A stretch of DNA of 6,181 nt. It comes from Acidimicrobiales bacterium. Lineage in GTDB: Bacteria > Actinomycetota > Acidimicrobiia > Acidimicrobiales > SHLQ01. Where the stretch lies: contig JABDJW010000305.1 in assembly GCA_013002375.1 (NCBI GenBank), positions 1 to 6,181 on the forward strand, read 5' to 3'. Shown here piece after piece: positions 1-5,389 of this stretch. Below the pieces are notes generated by a model that was not told where the DNA came from, ran no database searches, and worked only from the letters and a program-made list of their open reading frames with translations. How positions within the stretch are numbered: position 1 is the first letter of the stretch; each line of letters starts with the position of its first letter. The position numbers and the translations under genes were made by a program.

Positions 1-56
1 TCCGAGGAGCACAGCTCGACAACGTCGCGCCGGGCCACACGAGCACCTAGCGCAGG

Positions 57-93
57 GCCGGGCCCCAGCCCATCGACCCAGCCGGAGCCCGGC
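57..93. other. Inverted repeat upstream of the repressor gene
   Basis: The 126 bases before the repressor start hold no ORF that I can support. They contain a perfect 7-bp inverted repeat, GCCGGGC at 57-63 and GCCCGGC at 87-93, with a 23-base loop. A tighter nested alternative is GCCGG (81-85), AGC, CCGGC (89-93). There is no T-run, so it could be a rho-type or G+C-rich terminator of an upstream gene, a leader hairpin, or chance in GC-rich DNA. No TACAG/CTGTA dyad like those further right is visible here. Confidence 0.25.
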
Positions 94-126
94 GTAAGCT
101 CGGGACGTGAACGAACGGAGTCGGCC

Positions 127-486
127 ATGAGTCGTCGCCCGATGGGCAGCCTGGAAGCAGCGGTGCTCGACGTGCTCTGGGACAGCGACGACCCGCTCAA
201 GCCCGGCGATGTCCTGGACCGGCTCGACATCGACCCGGCGGTCGCCTACTCGACGGTGCTGACGATCCTGCGGCGCCTGTGGAAGAAGCGCCTGGTGACT
301 CGTTCCAGAGTCGGCAAGGCCTATCTGTACCGGCCGACTCGATCGCGCGAAGAACAGGTCGCCGAGGCCATGGCTGATGCGTTCGCCGCGGCCGGCGACC
401 CTGCGGTGGCCCTCGGGCATTTCGTCGAACACTTGTCGGCCGATCAGACCTCGGCGCTGAAGCGACTCCTCGGGCGTCGTCGATGA
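127..486 (+). CDS. BlaI/MecI-family winged-helix transcriptional repressor
   Basis: This 119-residue cytoplasmic DNA-binding protein has the usual length and shape of the BlaI/MecI/CopY family. The winged helix spans roughly residues 7-70: GSLEAAVLDVLW opens helix 1, the AYSTVLTILRRLWKK segment (40-54) is the recognition helix, and KAYLYRPTRSREE is the wing and linker. The dimerisation part (about 73-116) carries GHFVEHLSADQ. By alignment to the family, the H98-F99 bond sits where staphylococcal BlaI is cut by its membrane peptidase (an Asn-Phe bond). The ATG at 127 is preceded by GGAG at 117-120, six bases away. Its stop overlaps the next ATG (ATGA, 483-486), so it is translationally coupled to the M56 peptidase. 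Members repress resistance or envelope genes and are inactivated by proteolysis. Probable targets are the three TACAG-N-CTGTA sites further right. The inducer cannot be deduced. Confidence 0.93.
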   Translation: MSRRPMGSLEAAVLDVLWDSDDPLKPGDVLDRLDIDPAVAYSTVLTILRRLWKKRLVTRSRVGKAYLYRPTRSREEQVAEAMADAFAAAGDPAVALGHFVEHLSADQTSALKRLLGRRR

Positions 487-1370
487 GTCTCCTTGTCATC
501 GGCATCGGTGTTGCGCTCTTGACGATGCCTGCGCTCAGCGCCACGAGCGCGCTCGGCCCCAAGGCACGCGTCCGGATTGCGTGCGCGTCCGCGACGGCGG
601 GCATCTGGCTGGTGGGGATCGGCGTCGTGTTGACGGCGAGTCCCTTGCTGTTGTGGTGGCATGACCAGGGTGAGGTCGCCGCCGTCGATTTGGGACATCT
701 TTCGCCGGGTGGCCCGTGGGCGTGGATGGCCAGCGGTGTGCTCGGCGGGGTAGGGGCGAGCTGGATCGTCGGATTCTTTCGCCAGAGCGCTCGGGCGCGT
801 CGTCGTGCATCGTTGCCGCCCTGGGCGGCCACCACGGTGCTCCACGACGACCTCGCCGGCGCCGAGGTGCGGGTCGCGCCGACGATGGAGCCGGTCGCCT
901 TCGCGGTTCCGGGCCGTGATCGACACGTCGTCGTCTCCGAATCGGTCAACCTGCTTGCCGCACCCGAACGTCGGGCGGTCCTGGCCCACGAAGGCGCTCA
1001 CCTCCGGCTGCGCCACGATCGCCATCTCCTCGTACTCGGCACCTACCAGCGGATCTGGGGCTGGGTACCCGGAGCCCGGTCGGTGGTGGCCGCTCACCGG
1101 CGCTCGATCGAGCAATGGGCCGACCTCGACGCCACCCGCCTGCCTCACGTCGATGCCCAGACCATGGCGGCGGCCCGAGCCCAGCTGGGAGGCTGCGAGG
1201 GTGCGCATCGGATCGACCTCGAGACCTGCGACGCAGCGCCGGCCGCCGAATCCTCGCGTGGCGCGCTGGTTGGTGCCACGGCGACCGTCGCGGTGCTCAT
1301 CGCCGCCGGCGCCTACAGCGTCACCCACACCGTCGGTGATGCCACGGCAATCATGGCGGCGCTGCACTGA
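483..1370 (+). CDS. M56-family membrane zinc metallopeptidase (BlaR1/MecR1-like, no sensor domain)
   Basis: This 295-residue integral membrane protein carries the gluzincin motif HEGAH (H169, E170, H173) within LAHEGAHLRLRHD. A downstream EQWAD segment (E210, D214) supplies the likely third zinc ligand. Hydrophobic segments lie near residues 3-21, 36-56, 81-99 and 261-280, leaving the catalytic part (about 110-255) facing the cytosol. Family knowledge: partners of BlaI-type repressors cleave the repressor, directly or indirectly, on sensing damage. Only about 15 residues follow the last membrane segment, so the C-terminal penicillin-binding sensor of true BlaR1/MecR1 (proteins near 600 residues) is absent. 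The signal must be read by the membrane or catalytic part, or by another protein. The gene starts at the ATG overlapping the repressor stop. It converges on the lipoprotein gene, with 15 bases between stops. Confidence 0.9.
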   Translation: MSLLVIGIGVALLTMPALSATSALGPKARVRIACASATAGIWLVGIGVVLTASPLLLWWHDQGEVAAVDLGHLSPGGPWAWMASGVLGGVGASWIVGFFRQSARARRRASLPPWAATTVLHDDLAGAEVRVAPTMEPVAFAVPGRDRHVVVSESVNLLAAPERRAVLAHEGAHLRLRHDRHLLVLGTYQRIWGWVPGARSVVAAHRRSIEQWADLDATRLPHVDAQTMAAARAQLGGCEGAHRIDLETCDAAPAAESSRGALVGATATVAVLIAAGAYSVTHTVGDATAIMAALH

Positions 1371-1371
1371 C

Positions 1372-1381
1372 CCGCCAGCGG
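1372..1381. terminator. Possible weak hairpin between convergent genes
   Basis: The 15-base gap between the peptidase stop and the lipoprotein stop contains CCGC-CA-GCGG, a 4-bp stem with a 2-base loop and no T-run. Its position between convergent genes suggests a shared terminator, but the stem is too short to be convincing alone. Confidence 0.2.
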
Positions 1382-1385
1382 TCGG

Positions 1386-2342
1386 CTACGCGACGATCTC
1401 GTCGAGCGCCGCCGTCAGTTCCTGCACCGATGCGACGTTGTCCCACCGCGCGGTGATCGTGCCGGTCGAGTCGACGAGGAACACCCAGGGTTCCGCGGCC
1501 CGCTCGGTGCCTTGGGGTGCGACCCAATCTGCGGCGGCCTGGTTCAAGACGCCGCCTTCGAAGTCCTTCCACACTTCGAGGTGCACGAACTCCACCCGGT
1601 CGCCGTATTCGGCCTCGAGTCGGGCGAGCTCGTCGGTGATGGGGCCGCAGAATCGGCTGACACAAAACACTGGGGTGGTCACGGTGACCATCACGGGCCG
1701 GCGGGCGTCGAGGGCATCGGCGATCGTCGTCTGGTGCAGGCCAGGGTCGGGAAGCTCGTCGCCGAAGCCGAGTCGAGAGTCGATGGACTCAGGTTCCACC
1801 GCGGGGTCGCCAGGCAGTGGCTGTTCCGTGCGCGGCGCCGGATCGCCCGGGCCCGGTACGACGGAGGTGGCGTAGACCTCGAACAGCGTCGATGTCGTGA
1901 ACGCCTGGCCGTCAACGGTTGCATCGACGGTCACCTCCCACACGCCGGGCTCGGGGAACCGGATCGGCGTCGTGGCGTAGACACCGCGAGCGCCCTCGGG
2001 CGGGTCGAAGGTCGGTTCGTCACCGGTCACCTGTTCCGTGCCCGGAATCGGTAGGAACACGGCCGAGGTGGGCACCGGTGCGGCGACTGGCGAAGACGGT
2101 GCTGGGTCGGCGGTGGGTCCGCTGGTGTAGGCGAAGCTCAGCTGCACTTCTCCCAGGGCGACGTCGCCGCGGTCGCTGGCGAACAACCCCACGATGAACC
2201 GTTCGGTTCGTTCGGGGCTCACGTCGAAGCTGGCCACTGCGGCGACCAGCTGCTGGGACGGGTCGGCAACGCCGGGTGAGGTCTGGGAGCCGCACGCGAC
2301 CCCGATCGCCGCGCACAACAAGAACAGTGCGACGCGCCTCAT
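1386..2342 (-). CDS. Lipoprotein with C-terminal thioredoxin-like domain
   Basis: This 318-residue protein is predicted to be exported and lipid-anchored. It begins MRRVALFLLCAAIGVACGS: a basic start, a hydrophobic core and a lipobox-like GVAC with C17 as the modified cysteine. Residues 35-160 look like a beta-sandwich domain (alternating strands such as RFIVGLFAS and GVWEVTVDATVDG). A Pro/Glu-rich linker covers about 161-200. Residues 205-318 resemble a thioredoxin fold: strand PVMVTVTTP, then FCVSRFCGP with C227 and C232, then EPWVFLVDSTGTI carrying the cis-proline candidate P285. The cysteine pair is CX4C rather than CXXC, so classical oxidoreductase activity is uncertain. The frame stays open to 2621, but that extension is Arg/Pro-rich and overlaps the upstream gene. 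The chosen ATG overlaps the upstream stop (ATGA, 2339-2342), with no SD of its own, implying coupling. Confidence 0.85.
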   Translation of the reverse strand: MRRVALFLLCAAIGVACGSQTSPGVADPSQQLVAAVASFDVSPERTERFIVGLFASDRGDVALGEVQLSFAYTSGPTADPAPSSPVAAPVPTSAVFLPIPGTEQVTGDEPTFDPPEGARGVYATTPIRFPEPGVWEVTVDATVDGQAFTTSTLFEVYATSVVPGPGDPAPRTEQPLPGDPAVEPESIDSRLGFGDELPDPGLHQTTIADALDARRPVMVTVTTPVFCVSRFCGPITDELARLEAEYGDRVEFVHLEVWKDFEGGVLNQAAADWVAPQGTERAAEPWVFLVDSTGTITARWDNVASVQELTAALDEIVA

Positions 2343-2770
2343 GGGCCAGGGGGCGGGTCGAGGGGAGTGGAGCCCGGAGCTGCGAACGTGAGTTGGGTGC
2401 GGTCGGGGTGCGCGTCCCCCGGGACCTGAGTGGGGTCGGCGTCGCGTGGTATCGGAGGTGGGCCGGCCATCGCGAGAAGTTGGCTCGTGGCTGCCGCCCG
2501 CTCCGACGCGCAGCCCGCGTTCGTCGCGATGTCGTGGAGAAACGAGGCCCGGTCCAGGGCCACCGGATCGATGGCGCCGACATCGGCGAGCTGCCGGTAT
2601 CGCTCGATGACCGAGTCGCATTGCTGGCGCCGTTCCGGCTCCGCCGCGGAATCACATTCGGAAGCAGCAGGAGTCCGACCTTGGTCGGGGTCCCGACGCC
2701 AGGCCCGGACGCCCAACGCGACGCCCGCCGTGGTGCCAAGAGCCAGAGCGAGTACCTCAATGCCGGTCAT
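2339..2770 (-). CDS. Small membrane-anchored protein of unknown function
   Basis: I do not recognise this 143-residue protein. It starts with a membrane anchor or uncleaved signal (residues 4-22, IEVLALALGTTAGVALGV) followed by RAWRR, which predicts the rest outside the cell. The outer part has an acidic/charged helical region (about 40-100) with cysteines at 39, 51 and 87, then a Pro-rich tail ending DPPPGP. Of the frames across this stretch, this one has the most protein-like composition; the others are Arg- or Ser-rich shadows. The ATG at 2770 has only a weak AGG four bases upstream. An in-frame ATG at 2815 would add 15 residues but lies next to the putative operator and has no SD. The last four bases overlap the lipoprotein start, so the two products are probably made together and may act together at the membrane. 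Confidence 0.65.
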   Translation of the reverse strand: MTGIEVLALALGTTAGVALGVRAWRRDPDQGRTPAASECDSAAEPERRQQCDSVIERYRQLADVGAIDPVALDRASFLHDIATNAGCASERAAATSQLLAMAGPPPIPRDADPTQVPGDAHPDRTQLTFAAPGSTPLDPPPGP

Positions 2771-2810
2771 GGAACCTGGCGCAGGGCAGTGCTGGAAGCG
2801 AACATGAAGC

Positions 2811-2838
2811 GACATCGTACAGTCTGTCGCAGCTGGGT
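2811..2838 (-). promoter_or_regulatory. Putative BlaI operator 1/promoter for the small-protein/lipoprotein operon
   Basis: TACAGTCTGTC at 2818-2828 is an imperfect copy (one mismatch) of the dyad TACAG-N-CTGTA. It lies 48 bases before the chosen start of the minus-strand operon. On the minus strand, TACGAT at 2819-2814 is an actinobacterial-type -10 (TAnnnT) overlapping the dyad, which would place transcription start near 2807. The 28-base stretch matches 3708-3735 at 24 of 28 positions. A second dyad, GCGACA (2809-2814) with TGTCGC (2825-2830), overlaps it. No convincing -35 is visible. Assignment to the local BlaI protein rests on half-site resemblance and context. Confidence 0.55.
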
Positions 2839-2868
2839 TCGCCCGGACCGAGGCATGCTTGCCGGTGC

Positions 2869-3705
2869 TCACCAGAGGAAGGCAACGGTTGTCGCGTTGA
2901 ACGCGAGATGGGCCCAGATCGGTGCCGCCACGCCGCCGGTCCGCTGTGCCAGCCAAGCCAAGGTCAACCCGATGGCCACAAGACCAGGGAACTGCACCAC
3001 CTGGAAGTGGCTACCGGCGAACACCAAGGCGGTGGCCCACAGCGCACCGCGATCTCCGAGGTGTTGCGCCAGGCCGCGAAGCAGGACACCGCGAAACAGC
3101 AGCTCCTCTGCCACCGGCGCAACGGCGATGACCCCGACTGCGATCGCCACCTTCTCCAATCCGGCCAGGTCGCGAAACAGCTCCTCTGCGGCACCCGAGA
3201 CGTCCAGATCGACCCCCGCAGCGATCAGCGGAAAATAGATCACCGGCACGACGAGGACCTGCACCGCGATGCCGATCACCGCCGACTTGGCCATGTCGAC
3301 GAACGTGATGGTGAACCCGAAGTCAGCTCTCAGCGCACCAGCGCCGAAGCGGCGACTCGCGACAACCGCAGTCGTGACGAACCCGGTCCACAGTCCGAGC
3401 TGACCCATCAGCAGCGAGACGCTGCCGCTCTCCGTCGCGCCGGCGACGACCGCGAGTGTCGTGGCGAGGGCGGCGAGCAACCCCGCGACCAGCCAGCCTG
3501 CAAGGGCAAGCCCAGCCGGCCACGACGTCGCTGCGGTCGAACGGCGGTAGTTGGGTGACGGCAGGAGTGGCTGCAACCAGCGAGTCACCGCCTCGCCGGT
3601 GGGACCGTCGAGCACCAGCTCACGACCTGTCCCGACCGGGCAGCACATTTCTCCAGACCGACGGATTCGACGAGCGGCGAGTCGTGCGCGCAGAGAACCG
3701 GCCAT
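2869..3705 (-). CDS. CPBP-family intramembrane glutamic endopeptidase
   Basis: This 278-residue polytopic membrane protein belongs to the CPBP (CAAX protease/bacteriocin-processing, Abi) family. All three signature motifs are intact: EELLFRG with E200, E201 and R205; FAGSH with F229 and H233; and HLAFN with H266 and N270. Membrane segments are evident near 63-88, 97-116, 139-164, 185-205, 221-237, 241-254 and 262-277. Family knowledge: members cut substrates within the membrane and include bacteriocin-processing, self-immunity and Ras-type CAAX proteases; no substrate can be assigned here. The ATG at 3705 has no SD but lies five bases after a TACGAT -10, suggesting a leaderless mRNA. The first 40 residues are Arg-rich and poorly family-like. 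ATG 3648, preceded by GGAG at only two bases, is an alternative giving 259 residues. The gene stands alone, divergent from uppP. Confidence 0.88.
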   Translation of the reverse strand: MAGSLRARLAARRIRRSGEMCCPVGTGRELVLDGPTGEAVTRWLQPLLPSPNYRRSTAATSWPAGLALAGWLVAGLLAALATTLAVVAGATESGSVSLLMGQLGLWTGFVTTAVVASRRFGAGALRADFGFTITFVDMAKSAVIGIAVQVLVVPVIYFPLIAAGVDLDVSGAAEELFRDLAGLEKVAIAVGVIAVAPVAEELLFRGVLLRGLAQHLGDRGALWATALVFAGSHFQVVQFPGLVAIGLTLAWLAQRTGGVAAPIWAHLAFNATTVAFLW

Positions 3706-3707
3706 CC

Positions 3708-3735
3708 GACATCGTACAGACTGTAATAGCTGGGT
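3708..3735 (-). promoter_or_regulatory. Putative BlaI operator 2/promoter for the CPBP protease gene
   Basis: TACAGACTGTA at 3715-3725 is a perfect 11-base dyad (5+1+5). It sits 10 bases upstream of the CPBP ATG on the minus strand. The minus-strand hexamer TACGAT (3716-3711) overlaps it and would start transcription at about 3705, so a bound repressor would block RNA polymerase. The surrounding 28 bases match the stretch at 2811-2838 at 24 positions, including shared bases outside the dyad (ACCCAGCT upstream and GATGTCG downstream on the minus strand). TACA/TGTA half-sites are typical of BlaI/MecI/CopY repressors. Confidence 0.6.
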
Positions 3736-3748
3736 CGGTTCTTTGGGG

Positions 3749-3762
3749 CTGGGTCGGCCCAG
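3749..3762. repeat. Hairpin and 10-bp direct repeat in the divergent promoter region
   Basis: CTGGG (3749-3753), TCGG, CCCAG (3758-3762) forms a perfect 5-bp stem with a 4-base loop. It overlaps the second copy of a 10-base direct repeat, GCTGGGTCGG, at 3729-3738 and 3748-3757 (19-base period). A related GCTGGGTTCG lies next to operator 1 at 2832-2841. It may be a second protein site or an accident of the base composition. Confidence 0.3.
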
Positions 3763-3816
3763 ATTGCCTCGCAGTGCTGACGATCGAGCGCAGCGAAGAG
3801 TCGCGACATCACTTGG

Positions 3817-3827
3817 TACAGTCAGTA
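3817..3827 (+). promoter_or_regulatory. Putative BlaI operator 3/promoter for the uppP operon
   Basis: TACAGTCAGTA matches the dyad TACAG-N-CTGTA with one mismatch and lies 36 bases before the chosen uppP GTG. Two plus-strand -10 candidates overlap it: TACAGT (3817-3822), and TAGTAG (3826-3831) with GCGACA (3803-3808) as a -35 at 17-base spacing. Either predicts a start site at about 3829-3838 and a leader of 26-35 bases. It is the least perfect of the three sites when flanks are considered, so its assignment is the weakest. Confidence 0.45.
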
Positions 3828-3863
3828 GTAGAAGGACCTCTCGCCTCACGGACGGTCGGCACA

Positions 3864-4844
3864 GTGGCACTACAGCGAATCGCGGCCGTGAGCGGCTCAG
3901 CCACAGAACGCGCGCGGCTGGTCGTACCAGCACGCTTTCGGCGATGGGGCATCCTGGTGCTGCTGCTCGCCAGCTTGCTGGCGGTCGCGGTGAGTGCGGC
4001 CGCTCAGTCCGGCGACGCGGAGCTTTCAACGAGCGAGGCGCTCCTGCTCGGAGCGATCGAAGGCGTGACCGAATACCTGCCGGTCAGCTCCACGGCGCAC
4101 CTCGCCATCACCGAGGACCTCCTCGGCCTCACGCGCACCCCCGAAGGGCGCAAGGCCGCTGACTCGTACGCGATCGTCATCCAGATCGGAGCAATAGCCG
4201 CTGTTCTCGGCCTCTACCGTGGCCGCCTAGTCTCGCTGGGACGCGGCGTGTTCGGCCACGACCCGCAAGGACGGCAACTGGCGGTCGCCATCGTCGTAGC
4301 GTTCGCGCCCGCAGCGACGGCGGGTCTCGTGGTTGGCGATGCCATCAAGACCGAGCTCTTCAGCACCTGGCCCATCGTGGCCGCATGGGCCGTTGGCGGC
4401 CTGGCGCTTCTGTGGCCCCGCCTCACCGCGACATCGAGCACCCGGCCACTCGAGGAACTCACCATTGGGGCGGCGGCGATGATCGGCGCGGCCCAGGTCC
4501 TGGCACTTTGGCCGGGCACGAGCCGAAGCCTGGTCACAATCATCGCCGCGCTTGCCGTCGGCATGAGTTTGGCCGCGGCGGTGGAGTTCAGCTTCCTGCT
4601 GGGTTTGATCACGCTCTCGGCAGCCACTGGATACGAACTGCTCAATGACGGCGACGCAATCATCGATACCTTCGGTTGGGGCAACAGCCTCGTCGGCATC
4701 CTCGCAGCCGCGGTCACCGCGTGGGCCGCGGTGAGGTGGATGGTCGCCTACCTCCAGCGCCGACCGCTGTCGATCTTCGGCTTCTACCGAATCGCAATTG
4801 CCGCTGCCGTCGCGCTCCTCGCGGCGATGACAGGTTTGCTGTGA
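3864..4844 (+). CDS. uppP: Undecaprenyl-diphosphate phosphatase
   Basis: UppP (BacA) removes a phosphate from undecaprenyl diphosphate at the outer membrane face, recycling the lipid carrier for peptidoglycan and other polymers; extra UppP gives bacitracin tolerance. Both family motifs are present: EGVTEYLPVSSTAHL at 66-80 (E66, E70, H79) and PGTSRSLVT at 217-225 (R221). SSTAH replaces the common SSTGH. Further polytopic segments run to the C-terminus. The GTG at 3864 has GGACGG eight bases upstream and gives 326 residues, about 50 more than the usual 265-280. The extension includes a basic stretch and an extra hydrophobic segment (about 28-47) ending in SAAAQS, like a signal peptide or extra membrane helix. 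GTG 3888 is a weaker alternative, and the open frame back to 3456 only overlaps the CPBP gene. The stop overlaps the next gene's GTG. Confidence 0.93.
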   Translation: MALQRIAAVSGSATERARLVVPARFRRWGILVLLLASLLAVAVSAAAQSGDAELSTSEALLLGAIEGVTEYLPVSSTAHLAITEDLLGLTRTPEGRKAADSYAIVIQIGAIAAVLGLYRGRLVSLGRGVFGHDPQGRQLAVAIVVAFAPAATAGLVVGDAIKTELFSTWPIVAAWAVGGLALLWPRLTATSSTRPLEELTIGAAAMIGAAQVLALWPGTSRSLVTIIAALAVGMSLAAAVEFSFLLGLITLSAATGYELLNDGDAIIDTFGWGNSLVGILAAAVTAWAAVRWMVAYLQRRPLSIFGFYRIAIAAAVALLAAMTGLL

Positions 4845-5374
4845 CGTTCGTGTGTCTCCGACGCCGGTTGGTCGGGGCCCTGGTTGTGGTCGTCGGGGTG
4901 GGGCTTTGTGGCACCGTTCCGGCCGCCGCGCATGGCGACCCCGAGTTCTCCGGCGACGTTGGCCCCTTCGCGGTCGAAACGTTCGATGAACGGATCTCCG
5001 AGACCGACCTGCTCTACACCGTCATCGTCAACGATCCGACGACGAGACTTCCCATTCGCGGCGCAACGGTGGAGGTGAGCGCCAACACTGCAACGAGACG
5101 CATCGGACCGCTGGTCGGCAACGAACTCGGCGGTGCCTACCAGGTGCTGTTACCCGATCCCGGTGACGAGGCGTGGCAGATCACCGTTCGCATCGCTCTG
5201 GCCGACGACACCGTCACCTTCTCTCATGAGCTCGCACTTGCGGCCATCGAAGGCCGACGCGGCTGGCGCAACCCCCTCATCGCAACCGCCGCGGTCGTCG
5301 CCGTGTTCGCAGCGCTGGGTCTCGCCTGGGCAGCTCGCCGCAAGGCTCGCGCCGCCCGGCCACCAGGCAATTAG
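4841..5374 (+). CDS. Secreted membrane-tethered beta-sandwich-like protein of unknown function
   Basis: I do not recognise the family of this 177-residue protein. It has a clear Sec signal (RRRLVGALVVVVGVGLCG, then PAAA) with predicted cleavage after A30, leaving H31 as the mature N-terminus (HGDPEFSG). Residues 45-135 alternate hydrophobic positions like an Ig-type or YtkA/CopC-like beta domain (LLYTVIVND, GATVEVSAN, GAYQVLLPDPG, WQITVRIAL). One membrane helix (about 146-165) is followed by an Arg/Lys-rich cytosolic tail, so the domain should sit outside the cell. The GTG at 4841 overlaps the uppP stop (GTGA), implying coupling; an in-frame GTG at 4850 would drop three residues. It converges on the DUF305 gene with 14 bases between. 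A metal-binding or envelope-assembly role is possible but unproven. Confidence 0.8.
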   Translation: MTFVCLRRRLVGALVVVVGVGLCGTVPAAAHGDPEFSGDVGPFAVETFDERISETDLLYTVIVNDPTTRLPIRGATVEVSANTATRRIGPLVGNELGGAYQVLLPDPGDEAWQITVRIALADDTVTFSHELALAAIEGRRGWRNPLIATAAVVAVFAALGLAWAARRKARAARPPGN

Positions 5375-5389
5375 CCGCGACCGGCGGCT
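5373..5389. terminator. Putative bidirectional terminator hairpin
   Basis: AGCCGC (5373-5378), a 5-base loop, then GCGGCT (5384-5389) is a perfect 6-bp stem filling the gap between two convergent genes and touching both stop codons. There is no T-run on either strand, as is common for G+C-rich actinobacterial terminators. The position is the best support. Confidence 0.45.

Noticed and set aside
1..126. Search for a BlaI operator before the repressor gene
   Set aside because: No TACAG/CTGTA dyad seen, so autoregulation cannot be claimed; a promoter may lie outside the window.
1312..1318. Isolated TACAG half-site (also one at about 3871)
   Set aside because: Single half-sites without a CTGTA partner, inside coding DNA; expected by chance.
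444..1367. Minus-strand open frame opposite the M56 gene
   Set aside because: It is Arg/Gly/His-rich and antisense to a gene with clear catalytic motifs.
805..1875. Long plus-strand open frame (356 codons)
   Set aside because: It overlaps the M56 gene in another frame and runs antisense into the lipoprotein. Its product is Pro/Ser/Arg-rich with no domain, a typical shadow in GC-rich DNA.
2343..2621. N-terminal extension of the lipoprotein frame
   Set aside because: It is Arg/Pro-rich and overlaps the upstream gene; the lipobox signal right after the ATG at 2342 fixes the start.
2276..3238. Plus-strand open frame across the small protein and CPBP genes
   Set aside because: Arg/Ser/Pro-rich composition with no motif; it lies antisense to two better-supported genes and crosses operator 1.
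3585..3812. 75-codon minus-strand frame in the divergent region
   Set aside because: Its composition is plausible, but it overlaps the CPBP 5' end in another frame, crosses operator 2, and has no SD or recognisable motif.
3456..3863. N-terminal extension of the uppP frame
   Set aside because: It lies antisense to the CPBP gene and spans the divergent promoters and operators; UppP homology begins well after it.
3706..4029. N-terminal extension of the CPBP frame
   Set aside because: It reads through both operators and antisense to uppP with Arg/Pro/Ser-rich sequence.
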